A DNA stretch of 6,238 nucleotides. It comes from Crocinitomix sp. (GTDB lineage Bacteria > Bacteroidota > Bacteroidia > Flavobacteriales_D > Crocinitomicaceae). Of this stretch, positions 1 to 6,238 are shown piece after piece (within the stretch, counting starts at the first letter, position 1; each line of letters begins with the position of its first letter). The notes under the pieces were generated by a model, which saw only the letters and a program-made list of their open reading frames with translations, had not been told where the DNA came from and searched no databases. The translations under genes were made by a program, and so were the position numbers. The DNA lies in NCBI GenBank assembly GCA_020849935.1, contig JADZFJ010000123.1:1-6238 (forward strand). Direction: 5' to 3'.

Positions 1-230
1 CCATAACTCATCGCCACCAAAGTTTCGTATGCGTAGTAAGAGTTAAACGCACGTTCATCCATGTATTTCTCCAGTTTTTCCAAACCTTTGGCCATGCTTT
101 TTTCTTGATAAATCTTAATACATTTATTAATGGTTTTTTCATCTTTCGAAACTTGAGAGAATCCCACCACCGATAAAAATAGTGCACACACAAGTGCCAT
201 ATTTCTTATTCCATTCCTTTTTGCATTCAT
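1..230 (-). CDS. Small secreted/periplasmic protein of unknown function, N-terminal part (runs off left edge)
   Basis: The gene starts at ATG 230-228 and stays open to base 1, giving 76 complete codons with the C-terminus outside the window. Residues 1-10 are a basic n-region (MNAKRNGIRN), residues 11-23 are hydrophobic (MALVCALFLSVVG), and FSQ at 24-26 looks like a Sec signal-peptidase I site, so the product is probably exported to the periplasm or beyond. No lipobox is present. The visible mature part (about 27-76) is polar, rich in Lys, Glu and Tyr, and looks helical; a TPR-like helical repeat protein is possible but cannot be shown from 50 residues. The start is supported by the ATGA overlap with the upstream aminotransferase stop, which predicts translational coupling; Met11 (ATG 200-198) is a less likely alternative. 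No function can be assigned. Confidence 0.75.
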   Translation of the reverse strand, partial: MNAKRNGIRNMALVCALFLSVVGFSQVSKDEKTINKCIKIYQEKSMAKGLEKLEKYMDERAFNSYYAYETLVAMSY

Positions 231-1075
231 AGCGTTTTCCATTCTTGATTTAATAAATCTGTTAAAATACCCGCAATCCTATTCACGTAGGTTTTTGATC
301 TGTAAGATTGCACCCAAACCACACCTTTAATTGCATTCGTAAAAAAAACCTCATCCGCAGCGAGTAAATTTTGCGGTGAAATATTACACTCGTACACTTT
401 AATATTGTGTTTGAGCGCTAAATTAATAATTTGCATTCGCATTGTACCACCCAAACACCCTAAATCTAGTCCTGAAGTATATAAAACTCCATTACTTACA
501 ATAAAAAGATTCGAACTTGTACTTTCAATAATACCTAATTTTTCGTTTAAAATCAAATAATCATCAAAACCTTTTTCTTGCGCCCGCAACCTCCCCATAA
601 TGTAAATTAAACAATTTTTGGTTTTAAACCGCGACAAGACATTAATCTGTTTTTTAATTTCTTCGTATAAATCAACTTTTAAGCCAACCTCATTTAACAC
701 AAACATATTATCTGGCAAGGCTTCTACCTCAATAAAATAATCTACCCCATTATCCTTAGGTAAATAAGTACCACCGCTTTTTCTATCCACCGACAAGCGC
801 ACCCGAGCACCTGCATTTAATCCGTTTTTTACCAATAAGGTATGAATTTCTCTTTCAAAAAACGGAAGTCCAAATTCTTTGGGAATCTGCATACTCAACA
901 CATGCATCCCTTCTAATAACCGAAAAATGTGATTTTGCAGATTAATTGGATGGCCATCAATTACTCGAATCGATTCAAAAAGTCCATCCCCGTATAAATG
1001 CGCCCTATTCCCGGCACGAATCGCATAGCTATCGCCAGAAACCAGTTCACCGTTGTTATTTACAAAAAATGACAT
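227..1075 (-). CDS. Aminotransferase class IV (fold-type IV PLP enzyme; substrate undetermined)
   Basis: A complete 282-residue protein, the usual size for the branched-chain / D-amino-acid aminotransferase / aminodeoxychorismate lyase superfamily. Family features appear in order: YGDGLFESIRV (28-38), the N-terminal substrate-binding strand; H49/R52 in the HxxRL-type segment; RVRLSVDRKSGGTY (91-104); the candidate Schiff-base lysine K151 in FKTKNCL, matching the K-[ST]-x-N motif; E184 in IIESTSSNLF, which contacts the PLP pyridine nitrogen in this fold; GCLGGTMR (206-213), the phosphate-binding turn; and TNAIKGVVWV (246-255). The enzyme is expected in the cytoplasm. Candidate roles are a branched-chain amino-acid transaminase or the PabC lyase of folate synthesis; the sequence alone does not decide, and no pabA/pabB or ilv gene is visible nearby. 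It abuts the rhomboid gene upstream (TAA|ATG, no gap) and overlaps the next gene by four bases. There is no Shine-Dalgarno sequence, so coupled translation is likely. Confidence 0.9.
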   Translation of the reverse strand: MSFFVNNNGELVSGDSYAIRAGNRAHLYGDGLFESIRVIDGHPINLQNHIFRLLEGMHVLSMQIPKEFGLPFFEREIHTLLVKNGLNAGARVRLSVDRKSGGTYLPKDNGVDYFIEVEALPDNMFVLNEVGLKVDLYEEIKKQINVLSRFKTKNCLIYIMGRLRAQEKGFDDYLILNEKLGIIESTSSNLFIVSNGVLYTSGLDLGCLGGTMRMQIINLALKHNIKVYECNISPQNLLAADEVFFTNAIKGVVWVQSYRSKTYVNRIAGILTDLLNQEWKTL

Positions 1076-1684
1076 TTAGCCAAAATTTTTAAAAAAGTCA
1101 ATCAAATAATGGTAATCAAGCACCGTAATAAAAATTACCCCAAAAATTGCCCCTGCTATGTGTGCATCGTGCGCAATCCCCGTTCCTCCTCGTTTCGATA
1201 AAAGGTATTCAATCAACAAAATAATAGGCCCATAATAATATGCGTAAATAGGAATTGGCACTAAAAACATCGCCAATTTAGTTGTCGGAAAAAGAATAAT
1301 ATAAGCAAATAAAACCGCCATAGTGGCACCAGATGCCCCTAACGAATTATACCCAGGACTGTCCTTGTATTTTTGAAGCGAATACAAACAAGAAAATAAA
1401 ATTCCTGTCAAGTATAACACTGCAAAATAAAAATGACCTTTTAATTCATAAGCTCCTACCAATCGTTTTTCCAACGCCTCTCCAAACATGAACAGAACAA
1501 TCATATTGAAAATCAAATGAGTATAGTCCGCGTGAATAAATCCATGGGTAATACAACGGTACCAATTTTTATTGTGAATGACATCGTACGGATTCAACAT
1601 TAGTTTTGATTTTAACGAATTATCGTTAATTGCACGCGCAGAAATCAAAATAGTTAATGCTAATAATAAATAAGTAACGTACAT
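1076..1684 (-). CDS. Rhomboid-family intramembrane serine protease
   Basis: A complete 202-residue membrane protein with six predicted helices (about 3-18, 54-70, 84-101, 116-132, 136-160 and 171-190) and no cytosolic extension: the minimal bacterial rhomboid core. The signature is intact. HADYTHLIFN (51-60) gives the H-x4-H-x3-N oxyanion/structural motif in helix 2, GASGA (116-120) holds nucleophile Ser118 at the start of helix 4, and AHDAHIAGAIFG (171-182) holds the catalytic base His175 in helix 6. Rhomboids cleave transmembrane substrates within or near the inner membrane, so this copy should be active; its substrate is unknown. It is the first gene of the leftward cluster, starting 65 bases from the divergent L,D-transpeptidase. 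ATG 1684 is the only reasonable start because the next Met (29) would delete helix 1. An AAGGA lies rather far upstream (about 11 bases) and is not a strong ribosome site. Confidence 0.95.
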   Translation of the reverse strand: MYVTYLLLALTILISARAINDNSLKSKLMLNPYDVIHNKNWYRCITHGFIHADYTHLIFNMIVLFMFGEALEKRLVGAYELKGHFYFAVLYLTGILFSCLYSLQKYKDSPGYNSLGASGATMAVLFAYIILFPTTKLAMFLVPIPIYAYYYGPIILLIEYLLSKRGGTGIAHDAHIAGAIFGVIFITVLDYHYLIDFFKNFG

Positions 1685-1709
1685 TTGTCTTTTTATCCTT
1701 ATAAGTAAC

Positions 1710-1734
1710 TTCGGATGAGTATGTTTGTTCCGAA
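1710..1734. repeat. 6-bp inverted repeat framing the candidate -7 element (possible operator)
   Basis: TTCGGA (1710-1715) and TCCGAA (1729-1734) are perfect inverted repeats with a 13-base spacer that contains the TATGTTTG element. Dyads of this kind can be operators for dimeric repressors, and this one would mask both divergent promoters. The arms are short and could arise by chance. The spacer is A/T-rich with no following T-run, so it does not look like a terminator. Confidence 0.25.
1720..1727 (+). promoter_or_regulatory. Candidate Bacteroidota -7 promoter element for the L,D-transpeptidase gene
   Basis: TATGTTTG is an exact match to the Bacteroidota -7 consensus TAnnTTTG. It sits 22 bases before ATG 1750, which would give a leader of roughly 15-20 bases. 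The expected -33 TTTG about 20 bases upstream is not seen: a TTTG at 1684-1687 is too far away. The call therefore rests on one element in A/T-rich DNA. It would drive the L,D-transpeptidase and probably the oligopeptidase gene behind it. Confidence 0.4.
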
Positions 1735-1749
1735 ATCTAATTAAATTAT

Positions 1750-3345
1750 ATGAGATGTATACTGATACTTCTACTTTTCGTTACATTATCAAGTTGCTCA
1801 GGCGATAAAGATGGGCTATTTGAAGGGCTTTCAGAAGAAGAAATTGACTTAAGTGAAACCCTCAAAGAGAAATTTGGTGAAACGGAAAACCTTATTTATG
1901 CCAATGATACCCTGTTGGCAAGTAAAGAGGTATTGACCTATTACAAAGAGAATGAGTTTATTCCAATTTGGACAACTTCCGAAGGATTAAATGAATCAGG
2001 TACCGAATTTGTACAATTGATCAACGAATCGTACAAATTTGGCTTTTTACCGGAAATGTTTAATGCTTCGCTAATCAAACAAACGTTGGATTCCTCTTTA
2101 CTCGATACCGAATTAATTTTATCCAACGCCTTCTTTCTTTTTGATACCCACATTAGTGTTGGTTGTGTCGATTCTTCCACCTATTCCTATGTCTGGAAAA
2201 AAGACAAAATTACGTATTCATTGACTGACGAATTAACAACCATCAGAAAAGGAGACAAGGTTCGAGAAACGATTCTGGCCCATCAACCTGATTTTTGGGA
2301 ATACCGTCAACTCCAAAAAGGTTTGTCCAATTTCTTAGATAGTTTTGACTTGGACACCAATCATTATGTGATTCCAGCGATAAAAGAAGATTCACTAAAT
2401 TGTTACCTCACGGCAAAAACAGCCCTTCAAGGTCATGATTTTTTATCAGAAAAAGCAGCAACGGATGATACTTTGTTTTTGAATCAATTAAAAAAATTCC
2501 AAGAATTAAATGGCTTAAAACCAGACGCCGTTATTGGAAAATGGACAGGTAGAGCCTTAGAAAAGAGTAATTTAGACCGATTTTACCAAGCTGCCTTAAG
2601 TTTAGAAAAATGGCGTTGGCATACACCACGTCCAAGTCGTTATATCCGCGTAAATAGTCCTGAATTTTATTTGTATTATGTAGATAGCGCGCAAACGCTG
2701 AGCAAACACCGTGTGGTGGTTGGCGCTTATGCCACCCAAACTCCCGAATTTCAAGCGCAAATGCAACGAATGGTCACCAATCCATTTTGGCACGTTCCCT
2801 ACTCTATCTCCTCCACCGAAATTTTAGTTGGTGCACGAAAAGACACCAGTTATTTTAACAAACGAGGATATAAAGTATTTAAAGGTGGTGCCGAAGTTGA
2901 TCCTAAAAATGTAGATTGGAAAGCGGTGAAAGAAAATAATTTTCAATACCGAATTCGACAAGAAGGCGGCGGTGGAAATAGTTTAGGACGCATTAAATTC
3001 CTTTTTCCAAACGAACATTCCGTTTTTATCCATGACACTCCTTCAAAAAGTTTATTTGGGAATGATGTTCGCGCCTATTCGCATGGCTGTGTTCGTTTGC
3101 AGGATCCTTTTGATCTTGCTAAAAAAATCCTAGCCACCGAAAATCATAAAATGTTGCCAGATGAACTGGACAGCGTGGTCAAAAGAGGTCAACAAAAAGT
3201 ACTTGAATTGTCCGAGCCATTTGCAGTGTATATTGAATATTTCACAGCCAGTGCGGATAGTAATGATGCCATCATCTTTCATCCAGATATTTACGGACGA
3301 GATGAAAAATACATCAAACGGGCATACAAACCATTTGTGCGCTAA
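1750..3345 (+). CDS. Lipoprotein L,D-transpeptidase, YcbB/LdtD type
   Basis: A complete 531-residue protein. Residues 1-16 form a lipoprotein signal (hydrophobic LILLLFVT, lipobox LSSC, lipidated Cys16), so it should be membrane-anchored facing the periplasm; the residues after Cys16 (SGDKDG) match no clear Bacteroidota surface-export signal. The order is that of YcbB/LdtD: an N-terminal scaffold region (about 35-230) with helices around LSNAFFLFDTHISVG and the YRQLQKGLSNF segment, a peptidoglycan-binding-1 domain (about 240-275, LKKFQELNGLKPDAVIG), the EKWRWHTPRPSRYIRVN linker (286-302), and a YkuD catalytic domain (about 298-500). The catalytic motif is complete: His428 in FIHDTP and SHGCVRL (444-450) with nucleophile Cys447. 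The family makes 3-3 cross-links in peptidoglycan and is insensitive to most beta-lactams except carbapenems. A C-terminal IIFHPDIYGRD (508-518) is typical of the subfamily. The start is fixed by the signal peptide. The oligopeptidase gene follows after 5 bases, suggesting co-transcription. Confidence 0.93.
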   Translation: MRCILILLLFVTLSSCSGDKDGLFEGLSEEEIDLSETLKEKFGETENLIYANDTLLASKEVLTYYKENEFIPIWTTSEGLNESGTEFVQLINESYKFGFLPEMFNASLIKQTLDSSLLDTELILSNAFFLFDTHISVGCVDSSTYSYVWKKDKITYSLTDELTTIRKGDKVRETILAHQPDFWEYRQLQKGLSNFLDSFDLDTNHYVIPAIKEDSLNCYLTAKTALQGHDFLSEKAATDDTLFLNQLKKFQELNGLKPDAVIGKWTGRALEKSNLDRFYQAALSLEKWRWHTPRPSRYIRVNSPEFYLYYVDSAQTLSKHRVVVGAYATQTPEFQAQMQRMVTNPFWHVPYSISSTEILVGARKDTSYFNKRGYKVFKGGAEVDPKNVDWKAVKENNFQYRIRQEGGGGNSLGRIKFLFPNEHSVFIHDTPSKSLFGNDVRAYSHGCVRLQDPFDLAKKILATENHKMLPDELDSVVKRGQQKVLELSEPFAVYIEYFTASADSNDAIIFHPDIYGRDEKYIKRAYKPFVR

Positions 3346-3350
3346 AATTT

Positions 3351-5417
3351 ATGGCAAAAATGAAGGCGCCAAGATTGGAGAAAAAGCCGCAAATTTTAAT
3401 CAAACATGGACACAAACGAGAAGATCCTTATTATTGGATTGCCGATCGTGAAAATCCCGCGGTGATTAAACATTTAAAAGCAGAAAATAAGTACACCAAA
3501 GAAATTCTTGCCCCTACCAAATCCCTTCAACAATCTTTGTTTGACGAAATGAAGGCCCGAATGAAGGAAGACGATACCTCGCCTCCAGTTTTTAAAAACG
3601 GCTATTGGTATTATTCTAAAGTGAAGGCCGGAAAAGGGCAAAGTTTGTTCTATCGTAAAAAAGAATCCTTGTCTGCCAAAGAAGAACTTTTAATTGATGA
3701 AAATAAAGAGGCAAAAAAGCACGGTTTTTATGAATTAGTGGGGTTCGAAATCAGTAAAAACAATGAATTCATGGCTTTTGCTGAGGATATTGAAGGAAGT
3801 GGCGTTTGTCAAATTCGGTTTAAAAACCTTGAAACAAACAAAGTTCTTCCAGTTGTTTTATTAGATGTTGATGGCGATTTTGCTTGGCATGGCAACAATG
3901 AAGATTTCTATTTTAGTCAATTGGAACAAGAAACTTTACGAACGAATGTGGTCAAAAAAATCAACCTGCTAACTTTTAAACAAGAACTAATTTTTCAAGA
4001 AAACGATCCTACATTTTCAGTGTCCGTTCAATTAAGTCAAGATGGGAATTGGATTTTTATTGGAACATACAGCACCTTAACCAACCATTATCTCTTTAAA
4101 TCAGCAGAAACTGACGAACCATTTAAACCTTTTTGGAAACGTAAAAAAGGGCATGAATATTTTCCAGAAGCTGATGGAAATGAGTTTTTTATCAAAACCA
4201 ATTTAAACGCAAAAAACTACCAATTGGTGCGCTGCCCAATCAATCAACGAAGTCCTGAACATTGGATCACAATTCAAGAAAACGATGCGCGAACACTGAT
4301 TGAAGATTTTGAGGTTTTTGAGCATCATCTAGTCGTTCAAGAAAAAATCAATGGACTTTCACAAGTTCGGGTGTATGATCGGGCGAATTATGAGAGCACA
4401 GTAATTCCTCCGTTCGAAGAAACCTATACTTTGTATTTGGCTGATCAAAACGATGGCGAAAATGATCATGTTCGAATTGGGTATAGTTCAATGACTACCC
4501 CAGAGTCGATTTTTGAAATTAACCTGCGGAATTTTGAAAAAACACTTGTTAAACAAGCCGAAGTGCAAGGTGAATTTGATTCAAATGAATATCGATCAGA
4601 AAGACTTTTTGCAAAGGCTCAAGATGGAGTCGAAATTCCTATTTCCTTGGTTTATAAAAAATCGCTGTTTGAAAAAAAAGGAACCAACCCTGCTTTGATT
4701 CTTGGTTATGGAGCTTATGGCGAAGCAATTGATCCATATTTTAGTGCGGCACGTCTGAGTTTATTAAACCGTGGTTTTTTATTCGTCATTGTTCACGTAC
4801 GAGGTGGTGATGACCTTGGAACCGAGTGGTACGAACAAGGTAAATTAGCCAACAAAATCAACACATTTACCGATTTTATTGAAGCAACGGAATATCTTAT
4901 TCACCAAAAATACATCCACCCAAAGCATGTTTTTGCGGTTGGTGGAAGTGCAGGTGGTTTGTTGGTCACTGCCGCAGCGAATTTAAGACCTGACCTTTTT
5001 CGAGGAATTATTGCTCAGGTGCCTTTTGTGGATGTGGTCACCACCATGCTCGATGATACCTTGCCACTTACCTCGGGTGAATATGATGAATGGGGAAACC
5101 CAAAACGGAAAAAGGACTATCATTATTTGCTCTCCTATTCGCCTTACGATCAAGTAAAAGCACAAGCTTACCCTCATTTTTTTGTGTCGGCAGGATTACA
5201 CGATCAACAAGTTCAATTTTGGGAACCCACTAAATTTGTGGCCAAATTGCGCGATTTAAATATGAGTGATTCGGTCATTATCTTAAAAACAAATCTCAAA
5301 GCTGGGCATGGTGGCGCACCCAACCGATACGAACAATTGAGCGAAGCCGCTGAAGAATATGCATTCATTCTTCATTTCAATGAAATCGAATCGACCAACC
5401 ATTCAAATATTCGTTAA
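3351..5417 (+). CDS. ptrB: Oligopeptidase B (protease II, S9A prolyl oligopeptidase family)
   Basis: A complete 688-residue protein, nearly the length of E. coli PtrB (686). The N-terminal motif HGHKREDPYYWI (19-30), a beta-propeller (about 75-410) and a C-terminal alpha/beta-hydrolase domain (about 415-680) appear in family order. The triad is intact: Ser533 in VGGSAGG (530-536), Asp618 in GLHDQQVQFWEP (615-626) and His653 in AGHGG (651-655). HVRGGDDLGTEWYEQGK (482-498) is also diagnostic. E577 in LTSGEYDEWGNP (573-584) sits where family members carry the S1 glutamate, predicting cleavage after Arg or Lys in short peptides; propeller access normally excludes folded proteins. There is no signal peptide, so a cytoplasmic peptide-turnover role is likely. 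It begins 5 bases after the L,D-transpeptidase stop with no Shine-Dalgarno sequence, consistent with an operon. Met4 (3360) is an alternative start. No truncation or frameshift is seen. Confidence 0.94.
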   Translation: MAKMKAPRLEKKPQILIKHGHKREDPYYWIADRENPAVIKHLKAENKYTKEILAPTKSLQQSLFDEMKARMKEDDTSPPVFKNGYWYYSKVKAGKGQSLFYRKKESLSAKEELLIDENKEAKKHGFYELVGFEISKNNEFMAFAEDIEGSGVCQIRFKNLETNKVLPVVLLDVDGDFAWHGNNEDFYFSQLEQETLRTNVVKKINLLTFKQELIFQENDPTFSVSVQLSQDGNWIFIGTYSTLTNHYLFKSAETDEPFKPFWKRKKGHEYFPEADGNEFFIKTNLNAKNYQLVRCPINQRSPEHWITIQENDARTLIEDFEVFEHHLVVQEKINGLSQVRVYDRANYESTVIPPFEETYTLYLADQNDGENDHVRIGYSSMTTPESIFEINLRNFEKTLVKQAEVQGEFDSNEYRSERLFAKAQDGVEIPISLVYKKSLFEKKGTNPALILGYGAYGEAIDPYFSAARLSLLNRGFLFVIVHVRGGDDLGTEWYEQGKLANKINTFTDFIEATEYLIHQKYIHPKHVFAVGGSAGGLLVTAAANLRPDLFRGIIAQVPFVDVVTTMLDDTLPLTSGEYDEWGNPKRKKDYHYLLSYSPYDQVKAQAYPHFFVSAGLHDQQVQFWEPTKFVAKLRDLNMSDSVIILKTNLKAGHGGAPNRYEQLSEAAEEYAFILHFNEIESTNHSNIR

Positions 5418-5422
5418 TTTTG
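5415..5422 (+). promoter_or_regulatory. Candidate -7 promoter element for mutS2, overlapping the ptrB stop codon
   Basis: TAATTTTG exactly matches TAnnTTTG, and its first three bases are the ptrB TAA stop. It lies 16 bases before ATG 5439, giving a predicted leader of about 10-15 bases. No TTTG-type -33 element is visible at the expected distance inside ptrB. The alternative is simple read-through from the upstream genes. Confidence 0.35.
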
Positions 5423-5438
5423 TAGCTGTTAGGATTGT

Positions 5439-6238
5439 ATGATGAAATTTGATCGACAAAGTAGTATTGACCTGGAATTTAACGTGGTGTGTGAACTCCT
5501 TGCAACCTATTGCAAATCACAAAAAGCCAAAGAAAATGCCTTAAAAATTGACTTTTTTAACGATCGAACTACACTCACCAACGAATTTGATTTGTTGGAT
5601 GAAATAAAATACATTTACGACGATGCTCGTTTGAAATTTCCACACCCGAATGCAGAGGATATTGATACTGCCCTTAATATTTTAAGAATCGAAAACGGGG
5701 TACTTACCTTGCAACAATTACTTCGGATTTATTCCCTCTGTTTGGGAACAAAACAATTAATCGATTTTGCGAAAAACCAAAAAAATGAATGCCCGCTCAT
5801 TTACAATGCCTGCGAACATATTACCGAAATTCATACCGTTTTAGGGATTGTCACAGAAATTTTAGACGAACGAAAACTGGATATTCGCGATGATGCCACG
5901 CCTAGGTTACTCACCATTCGAAAACGAGAAAAAGCCAATCGCATCGAAATCAACAAAAATTTTGACCGGGTTTTAAGAACTTGTAAGATAGATGGTTTAG
6001 TTGCAGATTCAGAAGAGACATTTCAAGAAAATCGGCGACTTTTAGCAGTTTTATCGACCTATAAAAAACGTGTGCCTGGCAAAATTTACGGGGTAAGCGC
6101 CAAAGGAACCTATACCTATATCGAACCCCAAGAAAATTTCCATCTTAACAAAGAACAAGAACAGTTAAGAATTGATGAAAGCAATGAATTATTCATCATT
6201 CTTGAGCAAGTTACTAATAAATTACGCGGGCAAAAAAG
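5439..6238 (+). CDS. mutS2: MutS2 family protein (endonuclease MutS2 / RqcU-like), N-terminal part, open at right edge
   Basis: An open frame runs from ATG 5439 to the window end (266 full codons) without interruption; the family is usually about 700-800 residues, so over half lies outside. The N-terminal SIDLEFNVVCELLATYCKSQ (about 9-28) matches the MutS2 opening (LEF..VLE.L..YC.S). IRDDATPRLLTIRKREK (about 149-165) and NRRLLAVLSTYKKRVPGKI (about 196-214) followed by GTYTYIEP are core-domain landmarks in the flavobacterial form. The ATPase (Walker A/B) and the C-terminal Smr and KOW regions, if present, lie beyond the edge. MutS2 proteins lack the mismatch-recognition domain of MutS; known roles include suppressing recombination and, for the B. 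subtilis protein, splitting collided ribosomes. Tandem ATGs (5439, 5442) leave the start ambiguous: AGGA at 5431-5434 is 4 bases from the first and 7 from the second, mildly favouring 5442. An in-frame TAG at 5430 bounds the start. Confidence 0.9.
   Translation, partial: MMKFDRQSSIDLEFNVVCELLATYCKSQKAKENALKIDFFNDRTTLTNEFDLLDEIKYIYDDARLKFPHPNAEDIDTALNILRIENGVLTLQQLLRIYSLCLGTKQLIDFAKNQKNECPLIYNACEHITEIHTVLGIVTEILDERKLDIRDDATPRLLTIRKREKANRIEINKNFDRVLRTCKIDGLVADSEETFQENRRLLAVLSTYKKRVPGKIYGVSAKGTYTYIEPQENFHLNKEQEQLRIDESNELFIILEQVTNKLRGQK

Noticed and set aside
8..193. 61-codon open frame on the minus strand
   Set aside because: It is a +1 shadow of the true minus-strand gene starting at 230. Its product is unusually rich in Trp and Lys with no plausible fold, whereas the frame from 230 gives a proper signal peptide and an ATGA junction.
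1732..1739. Leftward promoter element TAGATTTC for the rhomboid operon
   Set aside because: It has one mismatch to TAnnTTTG and no -33 partner toward 1760, so it is too weak to list as a feature. It is mentioned only with the dyad finding.
1941..2180. 79-codon minus-strand open frame
   Set aside because: It lies antisense inside the L,D-transpeptidase scaffold region, with no recognisable domain or start context.
2602..2793. 63-codon minus-strand open frame
   Set aside because: It is antisense to the start of the YkuD domain and has no independent support.
3161..3451. 96-codon plus-strand open frame spanning the ldt-ptrB junction
   Set aside because: It overlaps the ends of two well-supported genes in another frame, and its sequence resembles no family.
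4513..4698. 61-codon plus-strand open frame
   Set aside because: Out-of-frame shadow inside ptrB, where the reading frame of the hydrolase domain is continuous.
4983..5177. 64-codon minus-strand open frame
   Set aside because: Antisense to the catalytic domain of ptrB, with no supporting features.
5418..5438. Terminator between ptrB and mutS2
   Set aside because: The 21-base gap contains no stable inverted repeat; TAGC/GCTG-type pairings are too short to form a hairpin.
1..6238. Defence system, mobile element or CRISPR array
   Set aside because: No transposase, integrase, nuclease-toxin pair, direct repeats or array is visible, and every gene fits a known housekeeping family or is a simple secreted hypothetical. 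MutS2 and rhomboid alone do not indicate a defence island.

Overview
The window reads as ordinary chromosome of a Bacteroidota bacterium, most likely of the class Flavobacteriia. The evidence is its A/T-rich composition with A/T-ending codons, the near absence of Shine-Dalgarno sequences before well-supported starts, exact TAnnTTTG (-7 type) promoter elements, and protein variants resembling flavobacterial ones (a MutS2 with a 'RRLLAVLSTYKKRVPG' core, a class IV aminotransferase of flavobacterial type, and a YcbB-like L,D-transpeptidase anchored as a lipoprotein). Family placement, perhaps near Crocinitomicaceae, is only a guess. Coding density is very high: the two non-coding gaps of any size are 65 and 21 bases. 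There are no tRNAs, rRNAs, CRISPR arrays, insertion sequences, integrases or obvious terminators.

Left third (1-1684, minus strand): a tightly packed cluster read leftwards. A six-helix rhomboid intramembrane serine protease is followed with zero spacing (TAA|ATG) by a fold-type IV PLP enzyme (aminotransferase class IV). That gene overlaps by four bases (ATGA) a small secreted or periplasmic protein that runs off the left edge. The junctions indicate one translationally coupled operon.

Middle (1685-1749): a 65-base divergent intergenic region. It carries an exact -7 element facing right, framed by a 6-bp inverted repeat, and a weaker -7-like element facing left.

Right two thirds (1750-6238, plus strand): a lipoprotein L,D-transpeptidase (peptidoglycan 3-3 cross-linking), then 5 bases later an intact oligopeptidase B (S9A, Ser533/Asp618/His653). 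After 21 bases comes the 5' part of mutS2, open at the right edge. The first two are probably co-transcribed; mutS2 has its own candidate -7 element overlapping the oligopeptidase stop codon.

Functionally the window is mixed housekeeping: membrane proteolysis, amino-acid or cofactor PLP chemistry, cell-wall cross-linking, peptide turnover, and ribosome rescue or DNA metabolism. I did not find a convincing undescribed system. The items worth a second look are the rhomboid/aminotransferase/secreted-protein coupling, the dyad at the divergent promoter, and the Ldt-oligopeptidase pairing.
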